Source: Flavobacterium flabelliforme
GTDB taxonomy: Bacteria; Bacteroidota; Bacteroidia; Flavobacteriales; Flavobacteriaceae
Assembly (NCBI RefSeq): GCF_017948675.1
Contig: NZ_JAGFBU010000001.1
Coordinates: 1,054,001-1,118,000 of the forward strand
Direction: 5' to 3'
DNA: 64,000 bases
This document shows positions 17,540 to 25,358 of the stretch, piece after piece. A program made the position numbers and the translations under genes. The notes beneath the pieces are model-generated. The model was not told the origin of the DNA. It did not search any database and saw nothing but the letters and a program-made list of their open reading frames with translations. Numbering within the stretch: the first letter of the stretch is position 1; every line of letters starts with the position of its first letter.

Positions 17540-17992
17540 TTATTTAAAAATATATTCGTCTCTGTATTCTATTTCAAATGCTTTTAAAAAATCAATATAT
17601 TCTTCTTTAAATGTTTTTGTCTTGTGATGTTGTTCTTGATTTTGAATATAATTGATAACGTTAATTAATTGCGAATGGCTGTATGAAAATGCTCCAAACC
17701 CAGTTTGCCAATCAAATTTACCATTTATCCATTTTTTTTCGTTAATAAATCGTGATGAATTAGCTTTTATATCTCTAACCAAATCAGACAAAGCTTTGTT
17801 AGGCTTTAATCCAATTAAAATATGAATATGGTCGGGCATTCCATTAATAACAATTAACTTTTGACCTTCATTAGTAACAATTCCTGTTATATATTTAAAC
17901 AACTCGTCTTTCCATTTGTTGGAGATCAAATTTTGTCTGCCTTTGACAGCAAATACAATTTGAATATATAATTGCGAATATGTATTTACCAT
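17540..17992 (-). CDS. REP-associated tyrosine transposase (IS200-like Y1 family), RAYT 1
   Basis: A 150-residue Y1-type HUH transposase. It starts MVNTYSQLYIQIVFAVKGRQ and has the HUH motif in MPDHIHILIGL. The later WQTGFGAFSYSHS and YIQNQEQHHKTKTF segments are typical of this IS200-related group and contain the tyrosine candidates. Such enzymes cut and join single-stranded hairpins. The gene is full length with no frameshift. Palindromes in opposite orientation lie just outside both ends (17504-17516 and 18026-18038), as expected for a REP/RAYT unit, and no tnpB is present. It interrupts the hemF-hemB gene order. Confidence 0.9.
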   Translation of the reverse strand: MVNTYSQLYIQIVFAVKGRQNLISNKWKDELFKYITGIVTNEGQKLIVINGMPDHIHILIGLKPNKALSDLVRDIKANSSRFINEKKWINGKFDWQTGFGAFSYSHSQLINVINYIQNQEQHHKTKTFKEEYIDFLKAFEIEYRDEYIFK

Positions 17993-18025
17993 TATTACTA
18001 TAAATTCAATTATTATAAATATAAC

Positions 18026-18038
18026 GCTCCTATGGAGC
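18026..18038. repeat. REP-like palindrome, family 1, copy 3 (inverted)
   Basis: CGCTCCTATGGAGCT is the exact reverse complement of the core of copies 1 and 2. It lies 33 bases upstream of the RAYT start, so the gene is bracketed by inverted copies. Confidence 0.8.
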
Positions 18039-18075
18039 TTCCTGAATTCAAATCACTTTCTTCTATAGTTATGTC

Positions 18076-18088
18076 GCTCTTACAGAGC
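18076..18088. repeat. REP-like palindrome, family 1, diverged copy 4 over the hemF stop
   Basis: GCTCT-TAC-AGAGC keeps the 5-bp stem of copy 3 by paired changes (CC to CT, GG to AG). It overlaps the last codons and stop of hemF (18080-18082), so the hemF 3' end is part of the palindrome. Confidence 0.65.
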
Positions 18089-18988
18089 TATCCACTCTTT
18101 TGGATTTTCTAATACTTGTATTAATTTTTCTTCTTCGCTTCCTGGTTCTGGATGATGATCGTAAACCCATTGCACCTGCGGTGGCAAACTCATCAAGATA
18201 CTCTCGATTCTTCCGTTGGTTTTCAAACCAAATAAAGTGCCTTTATCGTGTACTAAATTGAACTCTACATAACGACCACGACGAATTTCTTGCCAAGTTT
18301 TCTGAGTTGCTGAATACGGCAAATTTTTTCTTTTTTCTACAATTGGAACATAAGCTTCTAGAAAACTATTCCCCACTTCTGAAACAAATTGGAACCAATT
18401 TTCCATTTTCATTTCCTCTGTCTCTTTGCAGTAATCAAAAAATAAGCCTCCAATTCCGCGCGCTTCAAAACGGTGTGCATTCCAGAAATAAGCATCACAT
18501 TGCTTTTTATATTTTGGATAAAAATCTTGATTGTGTTTATCACAAGCCGTTTTACAAGTCTGATGAAAATGCGTTGCATCTTCTTCAAATAAGTAATAAG
18601 GCGTAAGATCTTGTCCGCCACCAAACCAACTGTTGATTACATTTCCAGCATCATCGTACATTTCGAAATAGCGCCAGTTTGCGTGAACTGTTGGTACCAT
18701 TGGACTTTTAGGATGAATCACTAAGCTTAATCCGCAAGCAAAAAAATCGGCTTCACCTACATTAAAAAGTTTTTGCATACTATCCGGTAATTTTCCATGA
18801 ACCGCAGAAATATTAACTCCGCCTTTTTCAAAAACTTTTCCGTTTTCTATTACACGAGTTCTTCCTCCACCGCCTTCTGGTCGTTCCCAAACATCTTCTC
18901 TAAATTTAGCTTCACCATCCACTGCTTCTATACCTGCTACGATTTGATCTTGCAAGTTTTGTATGTATGCGTAAAATTTATTTTTCAT
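18080..18988 (-). CDS. hemF: Oxygen-dependent coproporphyrinogen III oxidase
   Basis: A 302-residue enzyme that decarboxylates coproporphyrinogen III to protoporphyrinogen IX with O2. Conserved segments include EGGGGRTRVIENG, HANWRYFEMYDD, WFGGGQDLTPYYLFEED and the C-terminal RGRYVEFNLVHDKGTLFGL. Its length is usual. The start overlaps the end of the GNAT gene by 11 bases. The last codons coincide with a REP-like palindrome, so the C-terminus WIAL may have been shaped by the insertion. No hemN is visible in the window, suggesting an aerobic route here. Confidence 0.96.
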   Translation of the reverse strand: MKNKFYAYIQNLQDQIVAGIEAVDGEAKFREDVWERPEGGGGRTRVIENGKVFEKGGVNISAVHGKLPDSMQKLFNVGEADFFACGLSLVIHPKSPMVPTVHANWRYFEMYDDAGNVINSWFGGGQDLTPYYLFEEDATHFHQTCKTACDKHNQDFYPKYKKQCDAYFWNAHRFEARGIGGLFFDYCKETEEMKMENWFQFVSEVGNSFLEAYVPIVEKRKNLPYSATQKTWQEIRRGRYVEFNLVHDKGTLFGLKTNGRIESILMSLPPQVQWVYDHHPEPGSEEEKLIQVLENPKEWIAL

Positions 18989-19514
18989 TTGTCAATTCGT
19001 ATAATTCCATGTCTAATGGAGTTTCATTGATTGGAGTAAACTCATTTTTTAATATTTTCTGCCAAATAAAACCATTGTTTAAAGCCACTTTTACACTTCC
19101 TAAATTTGTTTTATGCGCGATAATCTGAAGTGTTTTCAAGTTTAATTCCTCAAAAGCGTAATTAGAAATTACTTGAACCGCTTTAGTTGTCAATCGTTTT
19201 CCTGCCAGATTACCTCCAATACAGTAGGCTAATTCGCCCACTCTGTTTATCCAATCTATCTTTTTAATAATAATCAAACCTACGATCATTCCAGTATCTG
19301 CTGCTCTAATAGCAAAAGTGAAATTAGTTCTCGCTTGAATTTCACAATTTTTTATTTCAATGTATTGTTTTGTCTTTTCAAGTGTTGCATTACTCGAAAG
19401 CGTAACCGGAAAGAAAACTTCCAGTCTTTCTTTATTTTCAATCATAAACTGATGCAGTTGAACGGCATCAACTTGTTTTAAGGTATCAAGTAAGAAGTTT
19501 TCTGTAATTATCAT
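18978..19514 (-). CDS. GNAT family N-acetyltransferase (RimJ/RimL-like)
   Basis: A 178-residue acetyltransferase. The acetyl-CoA-binding part contains GELAYCIGGNLAGKRLTTKAVQV, a motif A variant, followed by ELNLKTLQIIAHKTNLGSVKVALNNGF, typical of RimJ/RimL-type enzymes that acetylate protein N-termini or small amines. The substrate cannot be inferred. It is linked to hemF by an 11-base overlap and to the upstream 126-residue gene by a 3-base gap, so the three are one transcript. Confidence 0.88.
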   Translation of the reverse strand: MIITENFLLDTLKQVDAVQLHQFMIENKERLEVFFPVTLSSNATLEKTKQYIEIKNCEIQARTNFTFAIRAADTGMIVGLIIIKKIDWINRVGELAYCIGGNLAGKRLTTKAVQVISNYAFEELNLKTLQIIAHKTNLGSVKVALNNGFIWQKILKNEFTPINETPLDMELYELTNEK

Positions 19515-19517
19515 TGG

Positions 19518-19898
19518 TTACAAATTGGCTTTTGCCAAAGCTATTTTATTAAAAATTCCAAACGAAAAGGTTTTACTCTCCGATTGAACTTGCTCGTAAA
19601 TGGCAATTGCTTTTGCTGTTAATTCAAACGGATTGTCTTTTGAAAAAGCAATTAAAAAATCGGCAAATTGTTCTTGCTGAATAAAATCTAAATGCAATTT
19701 GCGCAACAATTCGATTAATTCATTTTGATCCATGTCAATCAAAACCTGCGTGGATAATCCGAAATCCTTTAAATTTTCATCCATAAGACTCGTGTCATCA
19801 AGATTCCAAAACTTTGGTACAAAAACAAAAGAAAGCAAAGTCTTTAGTACATTGTCTATTCGTTGGCTTTCCTTATCTCTTAATCCTTTGTTTAGCAT
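19518..19898 (-). CDS. Conserved-looking hypothetical protein in hemF operon
   Basis: A 126-residue soluble protein, predicted mostly helical (RIDNVLKTLLSFVFVPKFWNLDD, then NELIELLRKLHLDFIQQEQFADFLIAF). There is no signal peptide, membrane segment or cysteine-based motif. It is the first gene of the run leading to GNAT and hemF, with a 3-base gap to GNAT. I do not recognise the family. The tight linkage to hemF suggests co-regulation but not necessarily a haem role. Confidence 0.75.
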   Translation of the reverse strand: MLNKGLRDKESQRIDNVLKTLLSFVFVPKFWNLDDTSLMDENLKDFGLSTQVLIDMDQNELIELLRKLHLDFIQQEQFADFLIAFSKDNPFELTAKAIAIYEQVQSESKTFSFGIFNKIALAKANL

Positions 19899-19976
19899 TT
19901 CTACACTATTTTACTCTTATGCAATGTTTTAGAACCTTATTAGAATAATTTGCAAACTTCAATCCTCTCTTAAATA

Positions 19977-20004
19977 CCTACAAGGTTAAAAAAAACCTTG
20001 TAGG
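19977..20004. repeat. REP-like palindrome, family 2, single copy 3' of RAYT 2
   Basis: CCTACAAGGTT and its exact complement are separated by six A residues. It lies 62 bases beyond the RAYT 2 stop and matches the B-type units of the array on the other side of the gene. Confidence 0.85.
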
Positions 20005-20066
20005 ATATCCAACATTCTTATATTCTAGATTTGTTACCTTTTAAAAAACTTAAAGAAAATCAGAAT

Positions 20067-20618
20067 CTATTCAAAAGTATATTTTTCAGTCAACAAATCA
20101 TTTTTTTGATTGTGAAAAAAAATGAAATTCTCTATTTCTCCAAACAAATTCAAAACCTCTTCTCTTTCTAATTTCGTTTCTTTTTGAGATAAAAAGGATT
20201 GATATGAAGAGTATTTATACTCTTCAAACTTTAAATCCAAATGATGCTTTGGGTTTAAATGTACGTAAACAATTAATTGCTTTAAATACTGTTCATCTTC
20301 CAGTCTAATTCTCTTGAAATGTTTTTCAAAAAGACTTCCTGTCCTATCATTTTCTTTGTTAATTGATTTAGCATAAGAATTAAAAAAATTAGAAAAAGCC
20401 TGCGTTACCTCTTTTCCATTATCATTTAATCTAACTATCAAATGATAATGATTATCCATTAAACAATAGCCAAATATTGAAATCTTGTCCTCGAGATACT
20501 TACCCAATTGTCTTAGAAAGAAATTTTTATTTTCTTCATTAAAAAAAATAATTCCCCCATTTATACCTCTGTTATAAATGTGATAATAATTATCTTTTTC
20601 TAAAACTTCTAGCTCCAC
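20067..20618 (-). CDS. REP-associated tyrosine transposase (Y1 family), RAYT 2
   Basis: A 183-residue transposase of a different Y1 subgroup from RAYT 1. It begins YYHIYNRGINGG, has the HUH motif in LMDNHYHLIV, and continues NFFNSYAKSINKENDRTGSLF with a candidate catalytic tyrosine, then VYVHLNPKHH. The only in-frame start near the conserved N-terminus is GTG at 20618; a TGA lies two codons upstream. The frame is intact. A palindrome lies 22 bases before the start and another 62 bases after the stop, and a repeat array extends from the 5' side to hemE. It interrupts the order between hemE and the hemF operon. Confidence 0.9.
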   Translation of the reverse strand: MELEVLEKDNYYHIYNRGINGGIIFFNEENKNFFLRQLGKYLEDKISIFGYCLMDNHYHLIVRLNDNGKEVTQAFSNFFNSYAKSINKENDRTGSLFEKHFKRIRLEDEQYLKQLIVYVHLNPKHHLDLKFEEYKYSSYQSFLSQKETKLEREEVLNLFGEIENFIFFHNQKNDLLTEKYTFE

Positions 20619-20639
20619 TATTCACATTATTTTAAGTTT

Positions 20640-21124
20640 CCTGCAAAGTTTCCAAAACCTTATAGGTATGATTTATAAATGATAGTATTCAAGTATACCT
20701 ACAAGGTTAAAAAAAACCTTGCAGGATTGAAAACTTAATTAACTTACTACAACTTTTAATTTCCTGCAAGGTTTACAAAACCTTGTAGGTATGATTTATA
20801 AATAATAGTATTCAAAAGACACCTATAAGGTTAAAAAAAACCTTGCAGGATTTCAAACTCAAATCATTATGCATAAGCAGAATCAAATTGTTTAACTTAT
20901 TTCCATTTTAATTTCCTGCAAGGTTTCCAAAACCTTGTAGGTATGATTTATAAATAATAATATTCAAAAGACACCTACAAGGTTAAAAAAAACCTTGCAG
21001 GATTGAAAACTTAATTAACTTACTTCAACTTTTAATTTCCTGCAAGGTTTACAAAACCTTGTAGGTATGATTTATAAATAATAGTATTCAAATATACCTA
21101 CAAGGTTAAAAAAAACCTTGTAGG
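20640..21124. repeat. BIME-like array of eight palindromes, family 2
   Basis: Two palindrome types alternate in the order A B A B A B A B. The A type (CCTGCAAGGTTT plus a short loop plus AAAACCTTGTAGG) starts at 20640, 20763, 20915 and 21039. The B type (CCTACAAGGTT, A-rich loop, AACCTTGCAGG or AACCTTGTAGG) starts at 20698, 20822, 20974 and 21097. B is close to the reverse complement of A with a changed loop. A-to-B linkers (TATGATTTATAAATAATA...) are nearly identical. The A1-B1-A2-B2 block is repeated as A3-B3-A4-B4 with a shift of 275-276 bases. The array fills almost the whole gap between RAYT 2 and hemE. Confidence 0.92.
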
Positions 21125-21134
21125 ATAAATGGAT

Positions 21135-22160
21135 TTACTGGTTGTATTCTTTTACTGCATCGATAAACGCTTTTGCGTTATCAACAGGAATATTTGGTAA
21201 AATTCCGTGACCTAAGTTCACGATATATTTATCTTTACCGAATTCGTCAATCATTTCGTGTACCATTTTCTTGATCACTGGAATTGGAGACAATAATCGT
21301 GATGGATCAAAATTACCTTGTAAAGTGATGTTTCCACCGGATAAATAACGTGCGTTTCTTGGAGAACAAGTCCAGTCTACTCCTAATGCAGAAGCTCTAC
21401 TTTTTCCCATTTCGCCAAGAGCGAACCAACATCCTTTTCCGAAAACAATCACCGGTGCGTCATCAGCTAAAGCTTCAACAATTTGGTTGATGTATTTCCA
21501 TGAAAATTCTTGGTAGTCAACAGGAGATAACATTCCACCCCAAGAGTCAAAAACTTGAACGGCATTTACTCCCGCTTTTACTTTTTCTTTTAGGTATAAA
21601 ATAGTGGTATCGGTGATTTTTTGTAATAAAACATGCGCTGCTTCTGGATACTGAAAACAAAATCCTTTTGCTTTATCAAAACTTTTAGAACCTTGTCCTT
21701 CAACCGCATAACACATAATAGTCCACGGTGAACCTGCAAAACCGATCAATGGAACCTCATCATTCAACATTTCCTTAGTCAATTTGATCGCATCCATTAC
21801 ATATCCTAACGTTTCTTGAATATCCGGAACGATAACGCGTTCTACATCTTGAATCGTACGAATTGGATTTGGTACAAAAGGACCAAAATTTTCTTTCATA
21901 ATCACTTCAAGTCCCATTGCTTGAGGCACAACCAAAATATCTGAAAATAAAATAGCAGCATCTGGAGCTATTCTACGAATAGGTTGCACGGTAATTTCGG
22001 CAGCGATTTCTGGAGTTCTACAACGAGTAAAGAAATCGTATTTATCACGCAGTGCAATAAATTCTGGCAAATACCTTCCTGCCTGGCGCATCATCCAAAC
22101 TGGCGGACGTTGTACTGTTTCTCCTTTTAGTGCTCTTAAAAATAGGTCGTTCTTAATCAT
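21135..22160 (-). CDS. hemE: Uroporphyrinogen decarboxylase
   Basis: A 341-residue enzyme that converts uroporphyrinogen III to coproporphyrinogen III. The signature [17 protein letters not shown] is at the N-terminus, with [31 protein letters not shown] and the C-terminal [11 protein letters not shown]. The length is normal. It lies 66 bases downstream of hemD in the hemA-to-hemE run. Its stop is only 10 bases from the last palindrome of the BIME-like array, which could act as its transcript end. Confidence 0.97.
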   Translation of the reverse strand: MIKNDLFLRALKGETVQRPPVWMMRQAGRYLPEFIALRDKYDFFTRCRTPEIAAEITVQPIRRIAPDAAILFSDILVVPQAMGLEVIMKENFGPFVPNPIRTIQDVERVIVPDIQETLGYVMDAIKLTKEMLNDEVPLIGFAGSPWTIMCYAVEGQGSKSFDKAKGFCFQYPEAAHVLLQKITDTTILYLKEKVKAGVNAVQVFDSWGGMLSPVDYQEFSWKYINQIVEALADDAPVIVFGKGCWFALGEMGKSRASALGVDWTCSPRNARYLSGGNITLQGNFDPSRLLSPIPVIKKMVHEMIDEFGKDKYIVNLGHGILPNIPVDNAKAFIDAVKEYNQ

Positions 22161-22226
22161 AATTTTATTGTCTTAAAGCGTTTTCATTATTTTGTGTTGT
22201 TCCTAAGCTAATCTTACGAACAGAAT

Positions 22227-22883
22227 TTATCTATATTCTGCTATTACTTCTTCAATCACATCCTCAATTGTGGGTTGAGGCGCAACAATTACATTTTTTG
22301 TAATTCCTTCTAATGCGCTGGAAGTTGTTGTTCCAATGCAAAAACAAGTTTCATTTTTAATAGTATTCTCTTTTAAATAACTTTCAATTCCAGAAGGGCT
22401 AAAGAATAAAATGGCTTCTACCGGTGTTTTTATTTTTTCAGGTGTCAATGTAGTTTCGTAAACTTGAATTTCATTGAACTTAATTTTGGCCTCTTTCAAA
22501 GCTTTTGGCAAAGTCTCTCTTCTTAAGTTTCCACTAAAAAAAGTATAGCTTTCACTTGAATAAATCAAAGTGATTATTTCGGCAAGATCTTCGGCATAAC
22601 CAGTATAGGCTATTACATTGAAACCGCTTTCGGAAAGCATAATTTTTGTCTTTAATCCCACACAAAAGACATTCTTTGTTTTTAAATCCTCAGATTTTGG
22701 ATCTAATAAGAAACTTTGAACCGCATTTTGACTAGTGAAAATTAAATTATCATTTATCTCACTTAGTTGAAAAGGCTGACTCTGGGTTTTAATAAAATCA
22801 ACTTCAATAACATTGAAATTAGCCTTTATTAATGCTTGTTTTTGCTCGTGCAAAAGTATTTTTGTAGATAGTATCTGAATCAT
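22227..22883 (-). CDS. hemD: Uroporphyrinogen-III synthase
   Basis: A 218-residue HemD-type protein that closes and inverts ring D of hydroxymethylbilane. HemD is poorly conserved, but LIFTSQNAVQSFL, NVFCVGLKTKIMLSESGF, ILFFSPSGIESYL and CFCIGTTTSSALEG occur in the expected order. Its position between hemC and hemE supports the call. It starts 2 bases after the TrkA-like gene, so it depends on the same transcript as the K+ uptake pair. Confidence 0.93.
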   Translation of the reverse strand: MIQILSTKILLHEQKQALIKANFNVIEVDFIKTQSQPFQLSEINDNLIFTSQNAVQSFLLDPKSEDLKTKNVFCVGLKTKIMLSESGFNVIAYTGYAEDLAEIITLIYSSESYTFFSGNLRRETLPKALKEAKIKFNEIQVYETTLTPEKIKTPVEAILFFSPSGIESYLKENTIKNETCFCIGTTTSSALEGITKNVIVAPQPTIEDVIEEVIAEYR

Positions 22884-22885
22884 TA

Positions 22886-23593
22886 TTAACTTCTTATTTG
22901 GTATTCTTCTTGTCCTAAACAGTAGGTTTCTATATCTTTATTATAACCATAAACGACTAAAATATCATTTTCTAATATTACGGTTTGTGGCGATGGGCGA
23001 CCGATTGACTCTTTTATGATCGATTTTTTTCCTATTAGATTTTTCTTTTCACGTTTGCGAATAATCGTAATCAAAGTTAAGCGATATTTATCGATACTAT
23101 CTAAAGCAGCCAATGTTTTACCATAGAATTCGGGTTTGGCTTTTACTTCAGAAATAGTATAATTATCATCTAATTGATAATTTTCTAAAGTGGATTTAAA
23201 ATTAATTTGCTTGGTTAGTCTATCGGCAGATTCTTGTTCTGGATGCACAATGCTATGAATTCCCATTGCTTCAAGAACCGTATCGTGAATCGGTGACAAC
23301 GCTCTACTGATAATCTTTACATCACTTAATTTTTTAATAATAGCCGTAGTAATAATGGCCGCTCCTTCATTTTCTCCAATGGCAACTACTACTTTGTCAG
23401 CATCTTTTAAGGGCAATGCTTCATAGGATAATTCATTGGTAGAATCCATAGCAATGGCATGCGAAATTTTATCCTTTACTAAATTGACTTTTTCTATATT
23501 TTTGTCAACACCAATGACTTCATTTCCAGTTTCTGTCAGGCTAATTGCCAGCGACATCCCGAAGTTTCCTAAACCAAATACGATTATTTTCAT
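22886..23593 (-). CDS. TrkA/KtrA-type K+ uptake regulatory subunit
   Basis: A 235-residue cytoplasmic gating protein. The RCK N-terminal Rossmann motif is KIIVFGLGNFGMSLAISLTE, followed by an acidic strand end (GVDKN) that favours NAD(H) or ATP binding. A TrkA-C domain occupies about 145-225 (LAALDSIDKYRLTLITIIRK). It pairs with the TrkH-type channel encoded 10 bases upstream. A single RCK unit of this size fits KtrA rather than the doubled E. coli TrkA. It is embedded between hemC and hemD. Confidence 0.92.
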   Translation of the reverse strand: MKIIVFGLGNFGMSLAISLTETGNEVIGVDKNIEKVNLVKDKISHAIAMDSTNELSYEALPLKDADKVVVAIGENEGAAIITTAIIKKLSDVKIISRALSPIHDTVLEAMGIHSIVHPEQESADRLTKQINFKSTLENYQLDDNYTISEVKAKPEFYGKTLAALDSIDKYRLTLITIIRKREKKNLIGKKSIIKESIGRPSPQTVILENDILVVYGYNKDIETYCLGQEEYQIRS

Positions 23594-23603
23594 CTGAGTA
23601 AGT

Positions 23604-25346
23604 TTAGTTAATTAATATATTTTCTCTTGGATATTCGTAGAACTGATGGTTCAATCTACGCAATAATCCCACCATAAGGTTGAGCATTCCAATACGACCA
23701 ATAAACATCGTTAATATCAAAACATATTTACTGGGTTCGGTAATTGTTGGCGTAAAATTGATACTTGATCCTACTGTGCTATAAGCCGAAAAACATTCAA
23801 AAGCAACTGTTAATATCGATGTCCCTTCTGGCTCAAAAATTAATACCGCCATTATGGATAGTCCAATTGTTAATAATGAAATGGATAGAATGGCAAAAGC
23901 ACGTGAGGTAGAATCGGCTGATATCCTACGACCAAACAATTGAATTCTACTTTTTCCTCTAGCAACGGCAACAATATTTAATGTGGCTAAGGCAAAGGTA
24001 CTTGTTTTAATTCCACCTGCTGTTGAAGCTGGCGAACCACCAATCCACATTAAAAAAATAATAAAAAGCAACGATGGAACACCCATTTCGGCATAATCAG
24101 TTGCACTAAAACCAGCTGTTCTAGGAGAAACAGCATTAAAAGCTGCTGCTGTTATTTTTCCAAAAATAGTATTGTGTTGTAATAAAGTATGGTTGTATTC
24201 TGAAATGAACAGAAAAACAGAACCTCCTATTAGTAAAAGCAAGGTGGTATAAATTACGATTCTGGTGTTTAGCGTGATGATTCTCACTTTTTTGTGAATA
24301 ATCTTTTTATTAAACAATTCAAAAATGTAAGTTTTAAAATAATGAAAAGAATTGAACACGATATTATGACCTAATCCTCCTAGAATAATCATTAACATCA
24401 ATATCCACTGCAAGTAATAATTAAAACGAACAGTCGAATTTAAAATTCCACCGGGTAAAGTAGAAAATCCAGCATTACAAAAAGCGGAGATAGAGTGAAA
24501 TAATGAAAAATATATTTTATTGGTAATAATAACATTATCGATAACCGAAAAATAAATAAATACAGCTCCTGCCAACTCTACTGCCAAAGTAAAAATCACC
24601 ACATTTAGCGCCGCTCTAAAAACATCTTTTAAGCCTTCATTTGCAATAAAATCTCTGGTATTTAAGCCTTCCTTAAAAGAAGAACTTCCTCTAAAAAAAA
24701 AAGCAAAAAAAGAAGTGAATGTAAGAATGCCAATTCCACCTAATTGAATGAGAACAATAATTATAGATTGTCCTACTAAAGTAAAATCTACGGCTGTGTC
24801 TACTACGGTTAATCCCGTTACACAAACTGCAGATGTTGCTGTAAAAAGTGCATTGGTAAAGGTAATTCCGCTGTTGGTAGCACTAGGAAGTATTAATAAA
24901 AAAGCCCCTATTAAAACTAATATCATAAAACTACCCACAAAAACGATAGCAGGATTAAAGTAGATATCATAAATATGACGCACAAAAACCATTAACCGGA
25001 GTAAGAAGTAAAAAATCAAACCTCCTTCTAAAACTGGTTTGACTTTTTGTAAAATATAAGGAGTAGAAAAATTACTGTTCAACAACCAAATTACACCACA
25101 GACAAAGAAAAGAACAGTGAGTAAAATCATATTGATTAAAACTACTCTCTTATTACTTTTGAACGTATAATTAAAGTATTTAAAAGCATTAAATCCTAAT
25201 AAACCAATCGAAAGAATAATTAATCCTACAACATGAGGGGTGTTATAGTTATCCTGAAAATCATACCCGAAATCGAATACAATAAAAAGCAATACAATTA
25301 TATCAAAAAAGCGATATAAGTAATTGAGTAAGGATTCTTTCTTCAT
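23604..25346 (-). CDS. TrkH/KtrB-type potassium channel subunit
   Basis: A 580-residue integral membrane protein. Four selectivity-filter-like loops can be seen: ATSAVCVTGLTVVD, AFCNAGFSTLPGG, NAVSPRTAGFSATD and SAYSTVGSSINFTP. About 100 extra residues with three or four hydrophobic segments precede the usual core. It moves K+ across the inner membrane under control of the adjacent TrkA-like subunit. It starts 12 bases after hemC and lies inside the hem operon. Confidence 0.94.
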   Translation of the reverse strand: MKKESLLNYLYRFFDIIVLLFIVFDFGYDFQDNYNTPHVVGLIILSIGLLGFNAFKYFNYTFKSNKRVVLINMILLTVLFFVCGVIWLLNSNFSTPYILQKVKPVLEGGLIFYFLLRLMVFVRHIYDIYFNPAIVFVGSFMILVLIGAFLLILPSATNSGITFTNALFTATSAVCVTGLTVVDTAVDFTLVGQSIIIVLIQLGGIGILTFTSFFAFFFRGSSSFKEGLNTRDFIANEGLKDVFRAALNVVIFTLAVELAGAVFIYFSVIDNVIITNKIYFSLFHSISAFCNAGFSTLPGGILNSTVRFNYYLQWILMLMIILGGLGHNIVFNSFHYFKTYIFELFNKKIIHKKVRIITLNTRIVIYTTLLLLIGGSVFLFISEYNHTLLQHNTIFGKITAAAFNAVSPRTAGFSATDYAEMGVPSLLFIIFLMWIGGSPASTAGGIKTSTFALATLNIVAVARGKSRIQLFGRRISADSTSRAFAILSISLLTIGLSIMAVLIFEPEGTSILTVAFECFSAYSTVGSSINFTPTITEPSKYVLILTMFIGRIGMLNLMVGLLRRLNHQFYEYPRENILIN

Positions 25347-25358
25347 ATTGAAATAAAA

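Noticed and set aside
17540..17992. Complete IS200/IS605 insertion sequence
   Set aside because: There is no tnpB, and the bracketing palindromes are the short REP type, so a RAYT unit is more likely than an autonomous IS.
20640..21124. CRISPR-like array of short repeats
   Set aside because: The repeats alternate in orientation, the sequences between them are themselves conserved rather than unique, and no cas gene is near. The neighbouring RAYT explains it better.
23604..25346. Horizontal insertion of the K+ uptake pair
   Set aside because: Base composition and codon use look like those of the neighbouring hem genes and no repeats or mobile genes flank the pair.
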